A stretch of DNA of 64,000 nucleotides from Caldifarciminota bacterium (GTDB lineage Bacteria > Hydrothermota > Tepidihabitantia > B3-TA06), in the NCBI GenBank assembly GCA_016934635.1, contig JAFGSK010000030.1:1-64000 (forward strand), written 5' to 3'. Positions 6,246-15,066 of this stretch are shown piece by piece. The notes under the pieces are model-generated. The model was given only the letters and a program-made list of their open reading frames with translations. It made no database searches and was not told the origin of the DNA. Position 1 is the first letter of the stretch; each line of letters begins with the position of its first letter. The position numbers and the translations under genes were made by a program.

Positions 6246-7370
6246 CTATGAAGAAAGAAACCCTTTAATCAAGCCGAGCACCTTACCTGACTCTTCTTCG
6301 GTATTGTAGAAGTGCGGTGAAAGCCGGATGGAATCCTCGCGAAGGGAAGCCTTCACCTTGTTCGCATCGAGAAGATCGTATAAGGCTTCGTTGTCCCTGC
6401 CCGTGAACCTGAAGGTCAGAATGCCTGAGGTGTGTTCTCCCATGGGAGGAGAGACGATACTGGCTCCCATTTCTTGAAGGCCGTTGTAGAGCATCTCCCG
6501 AAGCGCCATCACACGTCGCTCGATCTCAGTAATGCCTATTGAATTGAGGATCCGCAGGTTCTGGGTAAACCCGACCATTAATATTCCGGCGTAAGAACCG
6601 GACTCGAAGCGTCCTGCATCTGCTTTTAAGGAAGGTAGGGGATCAAACCGATTGAACTGTTTCCAGTCAAGGCTCATCCATCCCGCAAACGCAGGTTCGA
6701 GCCTCGGGATGGTTCTCGAGTTAACGTAAAGCAGACCTGATCCCACCGGGCCCAGGAGCCATTTGGAAGAAGCCGAGGTGAAGAAATCCACGTGAACCTC
6801 CGAAAGGTTTAGTTCGAGCATCCCGCACCCCTGGATACCGTCAACAACCAGGAACACTCCCCTATCCTTGCAAGCCTTGCCGATCCTTGCAAGATCGATC
6901 CTGTAGCCTGTGAGAAAATCCACCCAGTCTATGGCCACTGCCCTTGTATGATCGTCAATGGCACTTAAGATTCTTTCTTCGAGCGGGCCATCTCCTTTTA
7001 CGAAGATCTTGCGCTTTTCTACACCGGGTAAGTTCCGTTCCCAGGGCACGATGTTGGCAGGAAAACAGTCACCCATCATCACGAGGTTATCGCCATCCTT
7101 CCAGAGTATGGAATAAAGTGCGATAAGCAGACCTGATGAGGTGTTGGCAACGCAGGCAATCTCTCGAGGGTTTACTCTGAGAAGCTGCGAGGCTTCACTG
7201 CGAAATGCACGAAGCTCGTCCAACCAGAAATCCCAAGGCTTGTCCCCGCAGTCAAGTTCGTCTATGAGACTTTTCATCTTGTCCCTGGTCGGCAAAGGCA
7301 GCGGCCCGCTAGATGCGTGGTTGAAGTAAATCGTGTTTTGGGTATGGGTAAAAAAATCAGTTAAGTTCAT
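6246..7370 (-). CDS. Class V aminotransferase (cysteine desulfurase-like PLP enzyme)
   Basis: A 374-residue fold-type I pyridoxal phosphate enzyme of the aminotransferase class V group. NHASSGPLP (17-25) is the substrate-entry strand, TSSG (77-80) binds phosphate, VVDGIQG (175-181) holds the Asp and Gln that contact the cofactor ring and oxygen, and Lys203 in SASSKWLLG is the Schiff-base lysine. The family includes cysteine desulfurases, kynureninase-like enzymes and isopenicillin N epimerase-like proteins; the sequence does not decide between them. No Cys lies in the usual desulfurase active-site loop that I can identify, so sulfur transfer is not supported. The start codon is five bases past a -10 box (7376-7403), implying leaderless mRNA. 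Confidence 0.88.
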   Translation of the reverse strand: MNLTDFFTHTQNTIYFNHASSGPLPLPTRDKMKSLIDELDCGDKPWDFWLDELRAFRSEASQLLRVNPREIACVANTSSGLLIALYSILWKDGDNLVMMGDCFPANIVPWERNLPGVEKRKIFVKGDGPLEERILSAIDDHTRAVAIDWVDFLTGYRIDLARIGKACKDRGVFLVVDGIQGCGMLELNLSEVHVDFFTSASSKWLLGPVGSGLLYVNSRTIPRLEPAFAGWMSLDWKQFNRFDPLPSLKADAGRFESGSYAGILMVGFTQNLRILNSIGITEIERRVMALREMLYNGLQEMGASIVSPPMGEHTSGILTFRFTGRDNEALYDLLDANKVKASLREDSIRLSPHFYNTEEESGKVLGLIKGFLSS

Positions 7371-7375
7371 GACAG

Positions 7376-7403
7376 ATAATACACTTATCGGTTATCCAGT
7401 CAA
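7376..7403 (-). promoter_or_regulatory. Leaderless promoter of the aminotransferase gene
   Basis: Minus strand TTGACT (7398-7403), 16-nt spacer, TATTAT (7376-7381). Only five bases separate the -10 box from the ATG at 7370, and no ribosome-binding sequence fits. Confidence 0.8.
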
Positions 7404-7446
7404 GTAAAGAAACCTCTGAATCACACTCTGTTCTATGTCATTTAAC

Positions 7447-7474
7447 TTGACAATCGGCAAATACCGAATATCCT
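7447..7474 (+). promoter_or_regulatory. Leaderless promoter of the phosphoesterase/archease pair
   Basis: TTGACA (7447-7452), 16-nt spacer, TATCCT (7469-7474). ATG 7482 is the eighth base past the -10 box and no Shine-Dalgarno site precedes it. Confidence 0.8.
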
Positions 7475-7481
7475 CCCCAAT

Positions 7482-8246
7482 ATGAGGATCGCTCTGTTTG
7501 CGGATTATCATGGGGGGGATCGCGTATGGCCTCTGCTTGAGGAAGCACTCGAAGATCAGAGAGTTGACCTGATTGCCTTTGCCGGCGATGTTTTGGACTC
7601 AGAGGAACGTGAGGCAGAATGGCAAAAGGCCTACAAGGACGGAAAGGTCCCTGAGAAGAAAACTGTTGAGGGAGAGGAAAACGGTGTAATTGATGAATTG
7701 ACCTATCGTGAGTTTTTTATCAACCTTACCGGATTCGGCGTTCCGGTGGTGTTCGTACCCGGGCATCTTGATGCTCCTACATCCCGTCTCGATGAAGCGG
7801 TTAAAGGGTTCAACGAGGTATACAACGTTCAGAACAAGACCGTTGAAATAGCGGGTTACACGTTTCTAGGATGGGGAGGCTCAGTCGGCCCGGCAAATTT
7901 CGACAAGAACTTCTACTGTTCCAAAGCCTCAACCTTTAAGAAGCACTTAGCTTCAAGCTTAAACTCCGATCCTGCTCAAACCATACTTCTCGTCCATAAC
8001 CCTCCTGTTTCCAAGGTTGCACTCCAGACAAACGATGAAAATCAACTGGGTGCCGAGGTGATAAACGAAATAATCGAGCAGAATCAGCCCGCATTCTGTT
8101 TATGTGGTCATGCCCATTCCTCACCAGGTCAGGATACGATAGGTTCAACGATAGTTGTCAATCCAGGGGCTATGTTCCGGGGACGTTACGCAATAATTGA
8201 AGTTGAACATCACAGGGTATTATTCCCCACACCCCTGAAGATGTGA
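7482..8246 (+). CDS. Metallophosphoesterase (calcineurin-like)
   Basis: All dinuclear-metal motifs of the calcineurin-like phosphoesterase superfamily are present in 254 residues: DxH (Asp8, His10), GDxxD (Asp36), GHLD in place of GNHD (94-97), an isolated His171 before NPP, and GHxH (208-211). It probably hydrolyses a phosphomonoester or phosphodiester; the substrate is unknown. Its stop overlaps the archease start (ATGTGA junction), so the two are coupled. In bacteria archease assists the RtcB RNA ligase, which suggests but does not prove a link to RNA end processing. Confidence 0.9.
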   Translation: MRIALFADYHGGDRVWPLLEEALEDQRVDLIAFAGDVLDSEEREAEWQKAYKDGKVPEKKTVEGEENGVIDELTYREFFINLTGFGVPVVFVPGHLDAPTSRLDEAVKGFNEVYNVQNKTVEIAGYTFLGWGGSVGPANFDKNFYCSKASTFKKHLASSLNSDPAQTILLVHNPPVSKVALQTNDENQLGAEVINEIIEQNQPAFCLCGHAHSSPGQDTIGSTIVVNPGAMFRGRYAIIEVEHHRVLFPTPLKM

Positions 8247-8677
8247 ACGATGCAGGTTGGGAGGCGCTTGAACATACAAGCGACCTCAAACTCCTGATCC
8301 GTGGACAGAGCGAAGAAAACCTCTTTGAGAATGCCGCCAGGGCACTACTCTCGCAGATAGTTGAGCTGGAAAGCGTTCAGGTAAACGAGCGGCGCTTGGT
8401 AAAAGTCTGCTGTGCGAACCGTGAAGAACGCTTCCTTGACTGGCTGCGCGAACTTCTATATATAAGCCTTGTTCAAGGATTTCTGGTTCAGCGTGTGATT
8501 GACGTGAGGCTTTATGAGAAGGACGAAGAGTGCTGTCTTGATGCGGTGCTGTGTGGCGAGATGATCGATTACGATCGTCACCGGCTGTTGCACGAAGTAA
8601 AGACGGTAACCTATCAGGATTACCAGTACGGAAAAAAAGGTGATACCTGGCAGGCAAGCGTAGTGTTTGACGTCTAG
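8243..8677 (+). CDS. Archease-family protein
   Basis: The 144-residue product matches archease in length and in its hallmark blocks: an N-terminal EHTSDLKLLIRG (residues 8-19), SEENLFENAARAL (21-33), an acidic LDWLRELLY segment (58-66) and a YHQYE-like C-terminus of beta strands. Archease activates the tRNA-splicing and RNA-repair ligase RtcB by helping guanylylation. No rtcB gene is in this window. The start is GTG 8243, overlapping the upstream stop by four bases. Confidence 0.87.
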   Translation: MNDAGWEALEHTSDLKLLIRGQSEENLFENAARALLSQIVELESVQVNERRLVKVCCANREERFLDWLRELLYISLVQGFLVQRVIDVRLYEKDEECCLDAVLCGEMIDYDRHRLLHEVKTVTYQDYQYGKKGDTWQASVVFDV

Positions 8678-8767
8678 TAGTGTGGGATGTAAAGCGTAAC
8701 GATGTATATCCAGCTACGCTTAAGAGCGTCTTGTATTGTTTGCATCTAACGATGTCTAGGAGGATTT

Positions 8768-9016
8768 ATGAAGAAAGTAATCTCGAAGGTTGTTGGCGGG
8801 CGTTGCAACCAGGGATTCCATGAGGTTGGAGACGAATACGTAGTAGGAGACCTGACGCCGGAAGGTATTTGCACCTCGGCGTTTGCCTCGATCTTTCCTT
8901 TGATCCTTGCCCTTCAAACCGGCGGGAAATTCTTATGGGAAAAGGATAATCAGGTAACCCGGGCCGCGTATCCGGACGACGACTGGACAATATTTGAGAT
9001 TCGTTCCCTAGAATAG
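8768..9016 (+). CDS. TIGR04076-type small protein (82 aa)
   Basis: Length and motif order fit the family of short proteins described as TIGR04076: a GGRCNQGFHEVGDEY block (residues 10-24), a TPEGICTSAFASIFP block (29-43), a LALQTGGKFLWE block (47-58) and a final aspartate-rich YPDDDW segment. Its function is not established. AGGAGG (8758-8763) precedes ATG 8768. An inverted repeat, AAGCGTA...TACGCTT (about 8693-8725), lies in the leader. The DJ-1-like gene follows 28 nt after the stop, so they may be co-transcribed. Confidence 0.8.
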   Translation: MKKVISKVVGGRCNQGFHEVGDEYVVGDLTPEGICTSAFASIFPLILALQTGGKFLWEKDNQVTRAAYPDDDWTIFEIRSLE

Positions 9017-9044
9017 AAATCTGGCTGGATATTAAGGAGAGATC

Positions 9045-9668
9045 ATGAGCAGATTTATACCGGTACTGATGTTGGCTTCTCTTGCATGCGGCTCAGGCTC
9101 AAGCTCTTTGGATGAGACGCATACCGAGGTTACAGCCGCAGATAACAAGGTGCTCTTTGTAATCGCTAATAAGGATTTCCGCGACGAGGAGTTGACAACC
9201 CCGCGCAAGATACTTGAAGACGCGGGATTCGAAGCGGCGATTGCCTCGACAGACACCAGCGCTGCGAAAGGAATGCTCGGATTAAAGGTAAAACCCGACA
9301 TCCTGATAGCCGATGCCGCAGCAGCCGATTACAAGGCCCTGATAATCGTAGGCGGGGCAGGCAGTAAGGTACTATGGAATAACGAGAACCTTATTGGTCT
9401 TGCCAGGAAGTTCAGCAAACAGGATAAGGTGCTAGGCGCCATCTGTCTTGCACCGATTGTCCTTGCAAATGCGGGTTTGCTGACAGGTGTTGACGCAACT
9501 TGCTTTTCAGGTGTCTCAAAAGACCTCGAGGAAGGTGGGGCGAATTACGTTGACCGGGATGTGGTGGTAAGTGGCAAGATAGTTACCGCAGCAGGTCCTG
9601 CTGCGGCCGAGGGTTTCGGAAAAAAACTCCTTGCACTTCTTACGGAGAACGACGAAGGGAGAAATTGA
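9045..9668 (+). CDS. DJ-1/PfpI-family protein with an N-terminal export signal
   Basis: The body (residues 34-200) is a DJ-1/PfpI (class I glutamine-amidotransferase-like) domain. VLFVIANKDFRDEEL holds the conserved Glu, LIIVGGAG (99-106) follows, and the nucleophile elbow is AICLAP with Cys134. Relatives act as deglycases, chaperones or proteases, so the activity cannot be fixed. Unusually for the family, the N-terminus (1-20) is a hydrophobic export signal with a Cys at 15; the lipobox is imperfect but a periplasmic lipoprotein form is plausible. AAGGAGA precedes ATG 9045. Confidence 0.85.
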   Translation: MSRFIPVLMLASLACGSGSSSLDETHTEVTAADNKVLFVIANKDFRDEELTTPRKILEDAGFEAAIASTDTSAAKGMLGLKVKPDILIADAAAADYKALIIVGGAGSKVLWNNENLIGLARKFSKQDKVLGAICLAPIVLANAGLLTGVDATCFSGVSKDLEEGGANYVDRDVVVSGKIVTAAGPAAAEGFGKKLLALLTENDEGRN

Positions 9669-10100
9669 TTGAAGGCTGTTGTCCAACGTGTTAGCCGGGC
9701 CTCGGTACGTGTGAATGGAAACCCTAGGGCGGTCATATCGAAAGGGTTACTGGTACTTCTCGGTATGGAGAAAGGCGACGGTGAAGAAAAGGTGAAGCAG
9801 TTAGCCGATAAGTTACCCAGACGCCGTTTTTTTGAAGACGACAAAGGAAAGATGAATCTTTCGCTGCTTGACGTCTCGGGAAGCGTGCTGGTGGTTTCAC
9901 AATTTACGCTGGCTGCCAATCTTGACAAAGGACTCAGGCCTTCTTTCGACAATGCCATGCCTCCTGACCAAGCCACAGAACTGATAGAAGTCTTTGTTCA
10001 AGGTCTGCGCTCAAAAGGTCTCGAGGTTGCCGAAGGGGTTTTCGGAACCCACATGGAAGTCGAACTGGTAAATGACGGCCCGGTGACCTTTATTTTATAA
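9669..10100 (+). CDS. dtd: D-aminoacyl-tRNA deacylase
   Basis: The 143-residue product has every signature of Dtd: MKAVVQRVSRASVRV at the start, the SQFTL motif (about residues 80-84) carrying the catalytic Thr, a GLRPSFDNAMPP loop, and the terminal NDGPVTF block that forms the cross-subunit Gly-cisPro-type pocket region. It hydrolyses D-amino acids from mischarged tRNA. It uses a TTG start immediately after the previous stop, with AAGGGAG just upstream. The yicC gene begins ten bases later. Confidence 0.95.
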   Translation: MKAVVQRVSRASVRVNGNPRAVISKGLLVLLGMEKGDGEEKVKQLADKLPRRRFFEDDKGKMNLSLLDVSGSVLVVSQFTLAANLDKGLRPSFDNAMPPDQATELIEVFVQGLRSKGLEVAEGVFGTHMEVELVNDGPVTFIL

Positions 10101-10110
10101 GGAGAATATA

Positions 10111-10983
10111 ATGATTACTAGTATGACCGGACAGGGACGTTCTGTTGAATTGATAAAACCTGAAGGGCTTAGACTGACTGTCGAGGTTCGCTCGCTTAAT
10201 CATCGCTATCTTGATGTTAGTGTGAAGCTTCCAGATCAACTCGTCGGTTATGAAGAAGAGATCAAACAAAAGGTTAAAGATCAAGTCAATCGCGGCTCGG
10301 TAAGCATCGCTGTTCACCTTGAAGAATCCAACGGCAAGCATCTGGTGTTAAATCCGGAAATACTGGACAATTTCCTTACCCTGCTGGAAGAACTACGCAA
10401 ACGGGTTGCGGTTTCTCGAGAACTCAGCCCTGAGTTTCTTCTTCGTCTGCCCGGCTTGATCAAAGAAGAGCCAATCGAAATAGATACCGCCAAACTCTGG
10501 ACCCAAACCAAGAAGCTTGTGTCTCGTGCTCTTTCCGATCTTATTAAAATGCGTTGCGCCGAAGGTCGCAACCTTGAACGCGATCTGCGGGCGCGATTAA
10601 AGATTGTTTCCAAGAACCTCGCTGACGTTAAACGACGTGTGCCCGAACGTATGGGTGAGAAACGGAAAAAACTTAAGGAACTGATGGCTGAACTCGAACA
10701 AGAAGTTGACCACAACCGATTTCTCCAGGAGGTCCTCTATTTTTCAGAACGATTCGACATTCACGAAGAGTGTGTGAGGCTTGAAAACCACATCTCTCTT
10801 TTTCGGGAAACCTTGCGCGAACCCTGCTCCAACGGCAGAAGGCTACATTTCACCTTGCAGGAAATCTTGAAGGAGACAAATACCATCGGGGCAAAGGCAA
10901 ACGATACAAAGATGACCCACGCTGTGATTGCCATCAAGGAAGAGGTAGAGAAGATGCGTGAACAGGTTCAGAATGTTGAATAG
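10111..10983 (+). CDS. yicC: YicC-family endoribonuclease
   Basis: It starts MITSMTGQGR, the invariant beginning of YicC proteins, followed by the SLNHRYLDVSVKLP block. The C-terminal DUF1732 region contains HEECVRLENHISLF and a KxNDxxMTHAVIAIKEEVEKMREQVQNVE-type ending. At 290 residues it has the family's usual length. YicC proteins are oligomeric RNA-cleaving enzymes. The gene order yicC-gmk-rpoZ-coaBC is widely conserved, and gmk overlaps its end. Confidence 0.95.
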   Translation: MITSMTGQGRSVELIKPEGLRLTVEVRSLNHRYLDVSVKLPDQLVGYEEEIKQKVKDQVNRGSVSIAVHLEESNGKHLVLNPEILDNFLTLLEELRKRVAVSRELSPEFLLRLPGLIKEEPIEIDTAKLWTQTKKLVSRALSDLIKMRCAEGRNLERDLRARLKIVSKNLADVKRRVPERMGEKRKKLKELMAELEQEVDHNRFLQEVLYFSERFDIHEECVRLENHISLFRETLREPCSNGRRLHFTLQEILKETNTIGAKANDTKMTHAVIAIKEEVEKMREQVQNVE

Positions 10984-11578
10984 ACAACCTTTCCTCATGA
11001 TTATTACCGCACCTTCAGGAGCAGGAAAAACAACCCTGTGCCGGGCGCTTACAAGACACGACAAAAGGGTCAGATATTCGGTTTCTGTAACCACCAGACC
11101 ACGTCAAAGCAAAGAAAAAGAAGGGACAGATTACTTTTTTGTAACCCCCGACGAGTTCTCGGATATGGTAAAGAAGGGTGAGTTGTTGGAATGGGAGGAG
11201 GTTTATGGATATCAATACGGTACGCCGCGCAAAAACGTTGAAGAGAAACTGAACCAGGGCCTTGACGTAGTGTTAGACCTGGATATCAAAGGAGCGCTAC
11301 ACGTAAAAGAACTCTACCCCGGTTCTGTTAGCGTATTTCTGCTCCCCCCTACGTTAACCGAACTGCACCAGAGACTCACAAGGAGAGGCAGGGATTCCCG
11401 AAAGGTTATAGAGGAAAGGCTTGCACAGGCCCGGTCAGAGTTGAAACGGGCTCGAGATTTCGACTATGTAATTGTAAACGACTCGCTCGCCGAAAGCGTA
11501 CACCTTTTGACTTCAATCATCGAGGCTGAGCGAGCACACACTGAGAGAATTACAAAGATTGAACTTTTGGAGGTCTAG
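10973..11578 (+). CDS. gmk: Guanylate kinase
   Basis: It converts GMP to GDP with ATP. The Walker A motif is APSGAGKTT (residues 13-21), the GMP-binding region includes SVSVTTRPRQSKEKEGTDYFF, and the lid contains RLTRRGRD. I start it at ATG 10973, giving 201 residues, rather than the in-frame GTG 10958, because AGG lies about eight bases upstream and the resulting N-terminus matches the family. It overlaps the end of yicC by 11 bases, implying coupling. Confidence 0.96.
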   Translation: MLNRQPFLMIITAPSGAGKTTLCRALTRHDKRVRYSVSVTTRPRQSKEKEGTDYFFVTPDEFSDMVKKGELLEWEEVYGYQYGTPRKNVEEKLNQGLDVVLDLDIKGALHVKELYPGSVSVFLLPPTLTELHQRLTRRGRDSRKVIEERLAQARSELKRARDFDYVIVNDSLAESVHLLTSIIEAERAHTERITKIELLEV

Positions 11579-11581
11579 CTT

Positions 11582-11770
11582 ATGGAACCCACTTTGGAGA
11601 AAATCTGGGAGCTTTACGGAAATAAGTATCGTTATCTGGTTCTGGCATCTCTTGAGGCCAGAAAACTCATTGAAGCGGTTGCAGAGGGAAAGATAGATAC
11701 AATAGATAACCCTTACATTCTCGGTCTGCAGAGAACGATACGGGGAGAGAAGGATTTAAACCTGGAATGA
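11582..11770 (+). CDS. rpoZ: RNA polymerase omega subunit
   Basis: A 62-residue omega subunit recognised by position between gmk and coaBC and by its sequence: YGNKYRYLVLASLEARKL corresponds to the conserved NRYxLVxxAAxRARQL helix, followed by the NPxxxAxxE-like segment NPYILGLQRTIRGE. It helps assemble the polymerase beta-prime subunit. It overlaps coaBC by four bases (ATGA). Confidence 0.9.
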   Translation: MEPTLEKIWELYGNKYRYLVLASLEARKLIEAVAEGKIDTIDNPYILGLQRTIRGEKDLNLE

Positions 11771-12948
11771 ACGAACGTTTGCTTCTGGGGGTTTCAGGCT
11801 CAATTGCCGCCTACAAAGCCCCTTTGATCCTGCGTAAGCTCACTGAACAAGGTTTTAGTGTACCGGTGGTTCTGACCAGAGCTGCATCCAGATTCATCGG
11901 TCGGGTAACATTTGAGTCTTTGACTAAAGAAGGTGTTTACGATAATCTCTGGGCACGTAGACAAGCCCTGTCACATATTTCCCTTCTGGACGGCACACGA
12001 CTGGTACTGGTTGCTCCGGCGACTGCAAACATCATTGCCAAGGCCGCTTCTGGAATAGCGGACGACCTCCTGTCCAGTATTCTCCTGGCTGCAGATCCCG
12101 GTAAGGTGTTGTTTGCACCTGCTATGAATCAAGGCATGTGGGAAAATCCGGCTACCCAGGAGAACGTTAACAGATTAAAGAAACGCGGGGCAAATTTTGT
12201 TGAGCCTGGATTCGGGAAGCTTGCCTGCGGTGTGACTGGCGAAGGAAGACTTGCCGAACCTGATGAGATTGCGTTGGCCGCTGAACGGCTGGCAAGGGCG
12301 CATCCTGTTCTGGCAGACAAGAGAATAGTCGTAACTGCCGGAAGGACTGAAGAGGAGATAGATCCGGTACGGGTTATTACTAATCGTTCATCAGGGAGGA
12401 TGGGTACAGAACTTGCCAAGGCATTCGCACGCAGAGGAGCAGAGGTTACCCTGGTTGCAGGCGAGATAAGCGTCCCCTTGCCCTGCGGAGTAAATGTAAT
12501 AAGGGTCAGATCAGCGATCGAGATGCTGGCTGAACTGACTGCAATCCTACCCTCAACTGACGCGCTTCTCATGGCTGCGGCAATTGCGGATTACACCCCT
12601 GTCCAGTCAGCTTCATCCAAGCTCAAGGATAAAGATTTAAGTATAAAAATAACCAGGACACCTGACGTACTCGGAGCCCTCCCCGACTCTTCCGCCGTGC
12701 TCATAGGATTCAGTGTAGAAACAGAACCTGACTGGACCAAGACGGCATCTGAAAAGCTTTCGGCTAAAAATCTGGATGCGATAGTTGCAAACCCGGCAAC
12801 GGTAATAGGTGGAGAGCAAACTGAGGCCGAGATTATCTTTACTTCCGGTAAACGCATGAGGTGTACGTCTGTAGCAAAAGAGGTGTTGGCAACGAAGCTT
12901 GTTGAAGTGGTCGCGGAATTGCTCGCGGATAAGGAGCCTCATGCCTGA
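11767..12948 (+). CDS. coaBC: Bifunctional phosphopantothenoylcysteine decarboxylase/synthetase
   Basis: Two coenzyme A steps are fused in 393 residues. The N-terminal CoaC flavoprotein (about 1-180) has the GSIAAYK nucleotide loop, the active-site His in LSHISL, the APAMNQGMW substrate clamp and the LACGVTGEGRL cysteine flap. The C-terminal CoaB part (about 185-390) opens with VVTAGRTEEEIDPVRVITNRSSG and uses CTP to join cysteine to phosphopantothenate. Gene order and length are standard. It overlaps dnaB by eight bases. Confidence 0.96.
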   Translation: MNERLLLGVSGSIAAYKAPLILRKLTEQGFSVPVVLTRAASRFIGRVTFESLTKEGVYDNLWARRQALSHISLLDGTRLVLVAPATANIIAKAASGIADDLLSSILLAADPGKVLFAPAMNQGMWENPATQENVNRLKKRGANFVEPGFGKLACGVTGEGRLAEPDEIALAAERLARAHPVLADKRIVVTAGRTEEEIDPVRVITNRSSGRMGTELAKAFARRGAEVTLVAGEISVPLPCGVNVIRVRSAIEMLAELTAILPSTDALLMAAAIADYTPVQSASSKLKDKDLSIKITRTPDVLGALPDSSAVLIGFSVETEPDWTKTASEKLSAKNLDAIVANPATVIGGEQTEAEIIFTSGKRMRCTSVAKEVLATKLVEVVAELLADKEPHA

Positions 12949-14338
12949 GGATCAGTCGTTACGAGTTCCCCCTCATTCGATTGAAGCCGAGGCCGCGGTC
13001 CTGGCCGCAATGCTCGTATCCGAGGAGTCGGTATTCAAGGCGTTCGAGATCCTGAGGCCTGAATGTTTCTATAACCGCAAAAATTCATTGATAGCCGAGG
13101 CAATCAATTCGATATTCGACCGCAACGAAACCGTAGACCTGGTTACCGTGAGTGAGGAACTCAAGAAACAGAAGAAACTCGCTGAAGCGAGTGGTCTTGA
13201 CTACCTCTCCTCCCTCGCGGAAAATGTTGTGGCCCCTGCCCACGTCGAGTATCATGCCAGGATAGTCTACGAGAAATGGGTTCAAAGAAAGCTCATAAAC
13301 GTCGTGGCGGATATTGCCCAGAAGGCATACGAATCAGGTCAGTCGGTCGACGAGATGCTCGATTGGGCGGAACATCAGATATTCGAGATCAAGGAATCGA
13401 AACTCAGACGTGGCTTTGTGGCTCTTCGCGACCTCCTGGTCCCTGCCATGCGAACCATTGACAAGGCCAAACAGGAAGGCCGTCACATCACCGGTGTCCC
13501 CACCGGTCTGGATGATCTTGATCGTATCACTTCAGGATTCCAGCGCGGTGAACTGGTAATCGTCGCAGGCAGGCCGTCTATGGGCAAGTCGTCTCTTGCC
13601 TTAAATATCTCAGTTGAGGCGGCAAAACGCGCAGCGATTACGGTTGGTGTTTTCAGTCTCGAGATGACTACCGAGATGATTGTGGAGCGAATCATCTGTT
13701 CCGAGGCAGGGGTGAGTCTTACAAAGCTTCGTTCTGGTCGTTTGAGTATGGAGGACTATGCCAGGTTATCCAACGTAATGGGTGTGCTGAACGAGTTGAA
13801 TATATACATCGACGATACACCGTCCATGTCGATTCTAGAACTCAAAGCCAAAGCGCGCCGTCTTTATGCCGAAGGCGAGATAGGGATGATAATTGTGGAC
13901 TACATGCAGCTCATGGACGCATCCGCCGGTTTTTCAGGACAGCGCAACCGCCAGCAGGAGATAACCGAAATAAGCCGCTCACTAAAGGCTCTGGCCAAGG
14001 AAATAAACGCACCGGTTGTTGCTCTTTCACAGCTTTCACGTCGACCCGAGATGCGTGAGGATAAGCGCCCGCAGTTGGCGGACTTACGTGAGTCGGGATC
14101 GATAGAACAGGATGCGGACCTTGTTCTTTTAATACATCGACCAGGATTCTACGATTCCAAGGTGGAAGAGGGGCAGCCTGGCAGCCCGACAAAGGTGATT
14201 GTAGCAAAGCAACGTAACGGCCCCACAGGAGAAGTCGATCTGGTCTTCCTCAAGTCGCTAATGAGATTCGAAAGCTACGTGGGCAGAGAGGAAGATGCCT
14301 TTGCCCCTGAAGAGGAAACAGAGGAGATGGACCTGTGA
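12941..14338 (+). CDS. dnaB: Replicative DNA helicase
   Basis: DnaB, 465 residues: N-terminal primase-interacting domain (residues 8-108, starting LRVPPHSIEAEAAVLAAML), linker, and RecA-like helicase domain with Walker A GRPSMGKSS (210-218), Walker B IIVDYMQLM and the SQLSRRPE sensor followed by LADLRESGSIEQDAD. The start is ATG 12941 with AAGGAG upstream; an in-frame ATG 14 codons earlier lies inside coaBC and is not used by the family. It overlaps mlaE by four bases. Confidence 0.97.
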   Translation: MPEDQSLRVPPHSIEAEAAVLAAMLVSEESVFKAFEILRPECFYNRKNSLIAEAINSIFDRNETVDLVTVSEELKKQKKLAEASGLDYLSSLAENVVAPAHVEYHARIVYEKWVQRKLINVVADIAQKAYESGQSVDEMLDWAEHQIFEIKESKLRRGFVALRDLLVPAMRTIDKAKQEGRHITGVPTGLDDLDRITSGFQRGELVIVAGRPSMGKSSLALNISVEAAKRAAITVGVFSLEMTTEMIVERIICSEAGVSLTKLRSGRLSMEDYARLSNVMGVLNELNIYIDDTPSMSILELKAKARRLYAEGEIGMIIVDYMQLMDASAGFSGQRNRQQEITEISRSLKALAKEINAPVVALSQLSRRPEMREDKRPQLADLRESGSIEQDADLVLLIHRPGFYDSKVEEGQPGSPTKVIVAKQRNGPTGEVDLVFLKSLMRFESYVGREEDAFAPEEETEEMDL

Positions 14339-15066
14339 TACGCGATCTAGGAAGATACCTCCTATTCACCTTCAGGGCTTTCGGCGGTATGGGCTACGTT
14401 TTAACGAGGCCAAAACTGATATTCAAGCAGGTTTACTACCTTGGCTTACTTTCCCTGCCGGTTATTTCTTTTACCGCGATATTTATCGGCATGGTTGTCG
14501 CCCTGATGGTAACCTATCAATTGGAAGCAGGATTGCCCAAGTTCTATGTCGGCGCTACCGGCGGGCGCACCATACTCATCGAGATTGCCCCGGTCATAAT
14601 CTCTCTCATCGTTGTAGCAAGGGTAGGTTCCAACATCACCGCCCGCATCGGAACCATGAAGGTTACGGAACAGGTTGACGCACTTGAAACCATGGGCATC
14701 AACTCGGTCCATTACCTTGCCTTGCCAATAATCATCGCAGGCGTTGTAGTGGTTCCGGCGCTAGTGATCTACGGCGATCTGATAGCCCTGGTTTCGGCAG
14801 CGGTCTCGGCAAAAGTAATCCTCGATATCCCTGTGGCAGACTACGTCTTCGGACTCAGGCGTTACGTAATCCTCAACGACGTCCTTGGAGGACTCCTGAA
14901 AACCCTTCTTTTTGGACTAGTCATGGGATCGGTTTCTTCTTACTACGGTTTTCAGACTGAGTTAGGCGCGGAAGGTGTGGGCAAATCGGTCACCCAATCG
15001 GTTGTCACCTCCGCAGCCCTTATAATGGTGTTCGACTTCATCGTCGCCTTCTGGGTATTCAGGTAG
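14335..15066 (+). CDS. mlaE: MlaE-family ABC permease
   Basis: The 243-residue protein has five to six membrane spans and the MlaE (DUF140) signature: the GMVVALMVTYQL segment and the GxILxEIAPVIISLIVVARVGSNITARIGTMKVTEQVDALETMG region that couples to the ATPase. Mla systems move phospholipids between the outer and inner membranes. The start is GTG overlapping the dnaB stop. The ATPase and MCE genes follow after an unusual 305-nt gap. Confidence 0.93.
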   Translation: MIRDLGRYLLFTFRAFGGMGYVLTRPKLIFKQVYYLGLLSLPVISFTAIFIGMVVALMVTYQLEAGLPKFYVGATGGRTILIEIAPVIISLIVVARVGSNITARIGTMKVTEQVDALETMGINSVHYLALPIIIAGVVVVPALVIYGDLIALVSAAVSAKVILDIPVADYVFGLRRYVILNDVLGGLLKTLLFGLVMGSVSSYYGFQTELGAEGVGKSVTQSVVTSAALIMVFDFIVAFWVFR

